Shown here: positions 61,517 to 64,000 of the stretch, one piece after another
Layout of the letters: each line of letters starts with the position of its first letter
Numbering within the stretch: the first letter of the stretch is position 1
NCBI RefSeq assembly: GCF_015767435.1
Contig: NZ_JADWOV010000293.1
Coordinates: forward strand, 62,001 to 126,000
From: Polaribacter sp. BAL334
Lineage (GTDB): Bacteria > Bacteroidota > Bacteroidia > Flavobacteriales > Flavobacteriaceae
Length of the DNA: 64,000 bases
Direction: 5' to 3'
Made by a program: the position numbers and the translations under genes
Notes under the pieces: model-generated
The model's input: the letters and a program-made list of their open reading frames with translations, nothing else
Databases searched by the model: none
What the model was told of the DNA's origin: nothing

Positions 61517-62788
61517 ATGGCAGTAGATTTATTACTAGGATTGCAATGGGGAGATGAAGGAAAAGGTAAAATCGTAGATGTTTTAACACAAAACTACGAT
61601 ATTATTGCACGTTTTCAAGGAGGGCCAAATGCAGGACATACTTTAATTTTTGATGGATTCAAACATGTGCTTCATACAATTCCTTCTGGAATTTTTCATA
61701 AAACAGCCATGAATGTTGTTGGAAATGGAGTGGTTATTGACCCTGTAATTTTCAAAAAAGAACTAGAAAATTTAGATAAACATAACATTGATTACACCTC
61801 TAAATTATTAATTTCAAGAAAAGCTCATTTAATTTTACCAACACATAGATTGTTAGATGCAGCTTCAGAAACCTCTAAAGGAAAAGCAAAAATTGGCTCT
61901 ACTTTAAAAGGAATTGGCCCAACTTATATGGACAAAACAGGCAGAAATGGAATGCGTGTTGGAGATTTGGAATTGGATAATTGGAAAGAAAAATACGATG
62001 CTTTGACTGCAAAACACATCAGTATGTTGAATTATTTTGATGTGCAAGTTGACTATAATTTAAAAGAATTAGAAGCTGAATTTTGCAAAGGAATTGACAA
62101 ATTACGCACACTTGAATTTATTGATAGTGAGGAATATTTTAGTAATGCCATGAAAAACGGAAAAACTATTTTGGCAGAAGGAGCTCAAGGTTCATTGTTA
62201 GATATTGATTTTGGAACCTACCCATTTGTAACTTCTTCTAACACAACTGCTGCAGGAGCTTGCACAGGTTTGGGAGTTGCACCTAACAGAATTGGGGAAG
62301 TATATGGAATTTTCAAAGCCTACACAACACGTGTTGGTTCAGGTCCTTTTCCAACAGAATTGTTTGATGAAGTTGGAGAAACTATGGGAAGAGTTGGGAA
62401 TGAATTTGGAGCAACAACTGGAAGAAAAAGACGCTGTGGTTGGTTAGATTTAATTGCATTAAAATATGCCGTTGAAATCAATGGAGTTACGCAATTAATG
62501 ATGATGAAAGGAGATGTACTTTCAGGATTCGAAACTTTAAAAATAGCCACTTCCTACAATTATAAAGGAAAGGAAATCAAGCATTTACCATACAACATCG
62601 AACCTGAAAATGTAACTGTAAATTACACAGAATTCAAAGGCTGGAAAGCCGATTTAACAGAAATGACTTCTGCAGAATCTTTGCCAAAAAACTTAATAGC
62701 GTATATCAATTTTATTGAAAAAGAAACGGGAGTTCCTGTAAAAATTGTTTCAGTGGGACCTGACAGAAAACAAACTATAATGAGATAA
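61517..62788 (+). CDS. purA: Adenylosuccinate synthase
   Basis: First committed step from IMP to AMP, using GTP and aspartate. The 423 residues match the family. The GTP-binding P-loop is QWGDEGKGKIVD (about 10-21), with Asp and Lys catalytic, then GGPNAGHTL (about 36-44), KGIGPTYMDKTGRNGMRVGDL (about 134-154), GAQGSLLDIDFGTYPFVTSSNT (about 222-243), GSGPFPTEL and TGRKRRCGWLDL near 295-312, all intact. It lies 29 bases after fur and may be co-transcribed. A strong bidirectional terminator follows. Confidence 0.98.
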   Translation: MAVDLLLGLQWGDEGKGKIVDVLTQNYDIIARFQGGPNAGHTLIFDGFKHVLHTIPSGIFHKTAMNVVGNGVVIDPVIFKKELENLDKHNIDYTSKLLISRKAHLILPTHRLLDAASETSKGKAKIGSTLKGIGPTYMDKTGRNGMRVGDLELDNWKEKYDALTAKHISMLNYFDVQVDYNLKELEAEFCKGIDKLRTLEFIDSEEYFSNAMKNGKTILAEGAQGSLLDIDFGTYPFVTSSNTTAAGACTGLGVAPNRIGEVYGIFKAYTTRVGSGPFPTELFDEVGETMGRVGNEFGATTGRKRRCGWLDLIALKYAVEINGVTQLMMMKGDVLSGFETLKIATSYNYKGKEIKHLPYNIEPENVTVNYTEFKGWKADLTEMTSAESLPKNLIAYINFIEKETGVPVKIVSVGPDRKQTIMR

Positions 62789-62805
62789 TATCTCTCAAAA
62801 ATTAT

Positions 62806-62837
62806 AAAAAAGCATCTTTCTATAAGATGCTTTTTTT
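62806..62837. terminator. Bidirectional terminator between purA and the decarboxylase gene
   Basis: AAAAAGCATCTT (62807-62818) pairs with AAGATGCTTTTT (62824-62835) around a 5-base loop. A and T runs on both sides suit both convergent genes; the decarboxylase stop overlaps the right edge. Confidence 0.9.
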
Positions 62838-64000
62838 ATGAAATCTTAGTCCAATCTTTTAAAATTTCCCTCGCAAAAAGCTCACATTGTTCTAAGGTAT
62901 CTTTCACGTGCTGCAAAGTCGTATTTGGATTGATTAAGCACATTCTGATGACCACTTGATTTTGCAAAATTGTCGTTACAAGCAATGCTTCTTTAGATTC
63001 AATGACTTTTTCTGATATTTTTTGATTCAACACATCCAATTCTTTTTCCGATAAAAAACCGTCTAAAGGATGGTATCTAAAATTGATAATTGCCAAAGTT
63101 GCAGATGAAATAACTTCCCAATTCGCGCTTTTTCTTAGCAACAATTCTGTTTCCTCTGCCAAGTCAATATTATAGGAAATAGCTTTTCTAAAAGCCAGTA
63201 AACCAAATGTTTTGATGGACATATAAAACTTCAATGCTCTAAATCTTCTTGTCAATTGAATGCCATAATCATAAAAATTTATTTCAGATTCATTGCCTTC
63301 AATATCTTTCAAATATTCTGGTTTTTCACTGAAAGTATTGCTCAACCAGGATTTGTCTTTTACTAACAAACAACCAATTTCATAGGGCTGAAAAAACCAT
63401 TTATGAGGATCTACTGTTAAAGAATCTGCTTTTTCAATTCCTTTCAAAGCAATTTTTCCTTTTTCGGACAAAATGGCTGCACCTCCATAAGCTGCATCAA
63501 TATGAAACCATAAATTTTCTTGTTCACAAATTAGTGCAATGCTATCTAATGAATCCACAGAACCTGTATTAGTTGTACCTGCTGTAGCAATGATACAAAA
63601 AGGTTTTTTTCCATGTAATTTGTCTTTTGCAATTTCATTTTTCAATTTATTGATACTGATTTTAAATTCGTTATCAGTGGGAATAATTCGAATTTGATGT
63701 TTTTGAAATCCTAAAATTCTGATGGCTTTTATATTGGATGAATGCGCTTGATCTGACAAATATATGATTGCATCCGAAAAATCATCTCCACATTTGATTC
63801 TCCTTGCAGTAGTAATTGCCGTTAAATTCGCTAAAGAACCTCCACTTGTATAAATTCCTCCTCCCCTTTTTACAGGAAAATCAAAAATTTTCAACAACCA
63901 ATTCATAGTTACAATTTCTAATTCTGCAGCTGCAGGAGCCAACATCCAACCCCCAGAAAAAATATTGAATCCTGTTGCCAAAGCATCAGCCATTATGCTG
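62836..64000 (-). CDS. PLP-dependent group II amino acid decarboxylase, N-terminus outside the window
   Basis: Visible part of 387 residues; the frame stays open to base 64000, and family members (about 470 residues) have 80-90 more residues before this point, so the start is missing. The ATG at 63993 (MADALATGF) is internal. The PLP site is intact: HIDAAYGGAA (about 164-173), the cofactor lysine in VDPHKWFF (Lys198 counting from that Met), IYTSGGSLANLTAI near 47 and TAGTTNTGSVD near 138. The family covers aromatic amino acid, diaminobutyrate and glutamate decarboxylases; the substrate is not determined. It is convergent with purA. Confidence 0.92.
   Translation of the reverse strand, partial: SIMADALATGFNIFSGGWMLAPAAAELEIVTMNWLLKIFDFPVKRGGGIYTSGGSLANLTAITTARRIKCGDDFSDAIIYLSDQAHSSNIKAIRILGFQKHQIRIIPTDNEFKISINKLKNEIAKDKLHGKKPFCIIATAGTTNTGSVDSLDSIALICEQENLWFHIDAAYGGAAILSEKGKIALKGIEKADSLTVDPHKWFFQPYEIGCLLVKDKSWLSNTFSEKPEYLKDIEGNESEINFYDYGIQLTRRFRALKFYMSIKTFGLLAFRKAISYNIDLAEETELLLRKSANWEVISSATLAIINFRYHPLDGFLSEKELDVLNQKISEKVIESKEALLVTTILQNQVVIRMCLINPNTTLQHVKDTLEQCELFAREILKDWTKIS

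Noticed and set aside
1..64000. CRISPR arrays, rRNA, tRNA, intact insertion sequences or prophage.
   Set aside because: No regularly spaced repeats, cloverleaf sequences, transposase or phage structural genes were seen. The ORF6N gene alone does not indicate a prophage.

Overview
The window looks like the chromosome of a flavobacterium (Bacteroidota), probably a marine Flavobacteriaceae such as a Polaribacter or Tenacibaculum relative. Supporting signs are the strongly AT-rich sequence, start codons without Shine-Dalgarno sites, and many promoters with the Bacteroidota -7 box TAnnTTTG. Other signs are lineage-typical neighbours (DUF4290-murA, DUF6452/DUF6048, DUF3810), a MurA with Asp in place of the catalytic Cys, a TonB-dependent receptor and a mitochondrial-type aconitase. 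The species is an inference.

Layout. 0-3.4 kb: the tail of an unrecognised gene, aquaporin Z, pterin dehydratase, and a surface lipoprotein/membrane protein pair. 3.4-7.5 kb: a 2OG oxygenase with an eIF1-like factor, then a tight run of DUF1835, nucleoside phosphorylase and a leaderless binding-protein fold, plus a 46-residue lipoprotein. 7.8-13 kb: LpxH-like phosphatase and glycosyltransferase, ung, mutS2 and a small secreted protein. 13-22.4 kb (minus strand): aconitase, RNase P RNA, grpE-dnaJ, DUF4290-murA and a UvrD helicase. 23-26.6 kb: a vitamin B12 uptake locus with a cobalamin riboswitch before a BtuB-like receptor and a divergent BtuF-like lipoprotein. 26.6-32.7 kb: topoisomerase IV genes parE and parC, separated by a three-gene accessory cassette (62-residue protein, nucleotidyltransferase, ORF6N protein). 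32.9-43.1 kb: lysA, GNAT, tex, topB, VF530, an NAD-binding protein, aminopeptidase P and gcvT.

43.1-47 kb is the most accessory-looking stretch. It holds a long hairpin repeat, a carbonic anhydrase, a DUF3592 gene bracketed by inverted repeats, a folded 111-base non-coding module between 9-base direct repeats, a ParD/ParE-type toxin-antitoxin pair with a perfect palindromic operator, another folded non-coding segment, a PfkB kinase, a fragment that may be a dead VOC-type gene, and the N-terminal half of a split transketolase without its partner. 48-64 kb returns to core genes: a GATase-like protein, dnaB, DUF3810, two secreted amidohydrolases, an rRNA/tRNA methyltransferase, an M48 protease, the RelA/SpoT enzyme, a Fur-family regulator, purA, and a PLP decarboxylase cut by the right edge.

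No CRISPR array, rRNA, tRNA, intact insertion sequence or prophage was seen. The best candidates for something undescribed are the cassette-like array at 44.3-45.7 kb and the insertion between parE and parC. Several predicted leaderless promoters are also worth testing.
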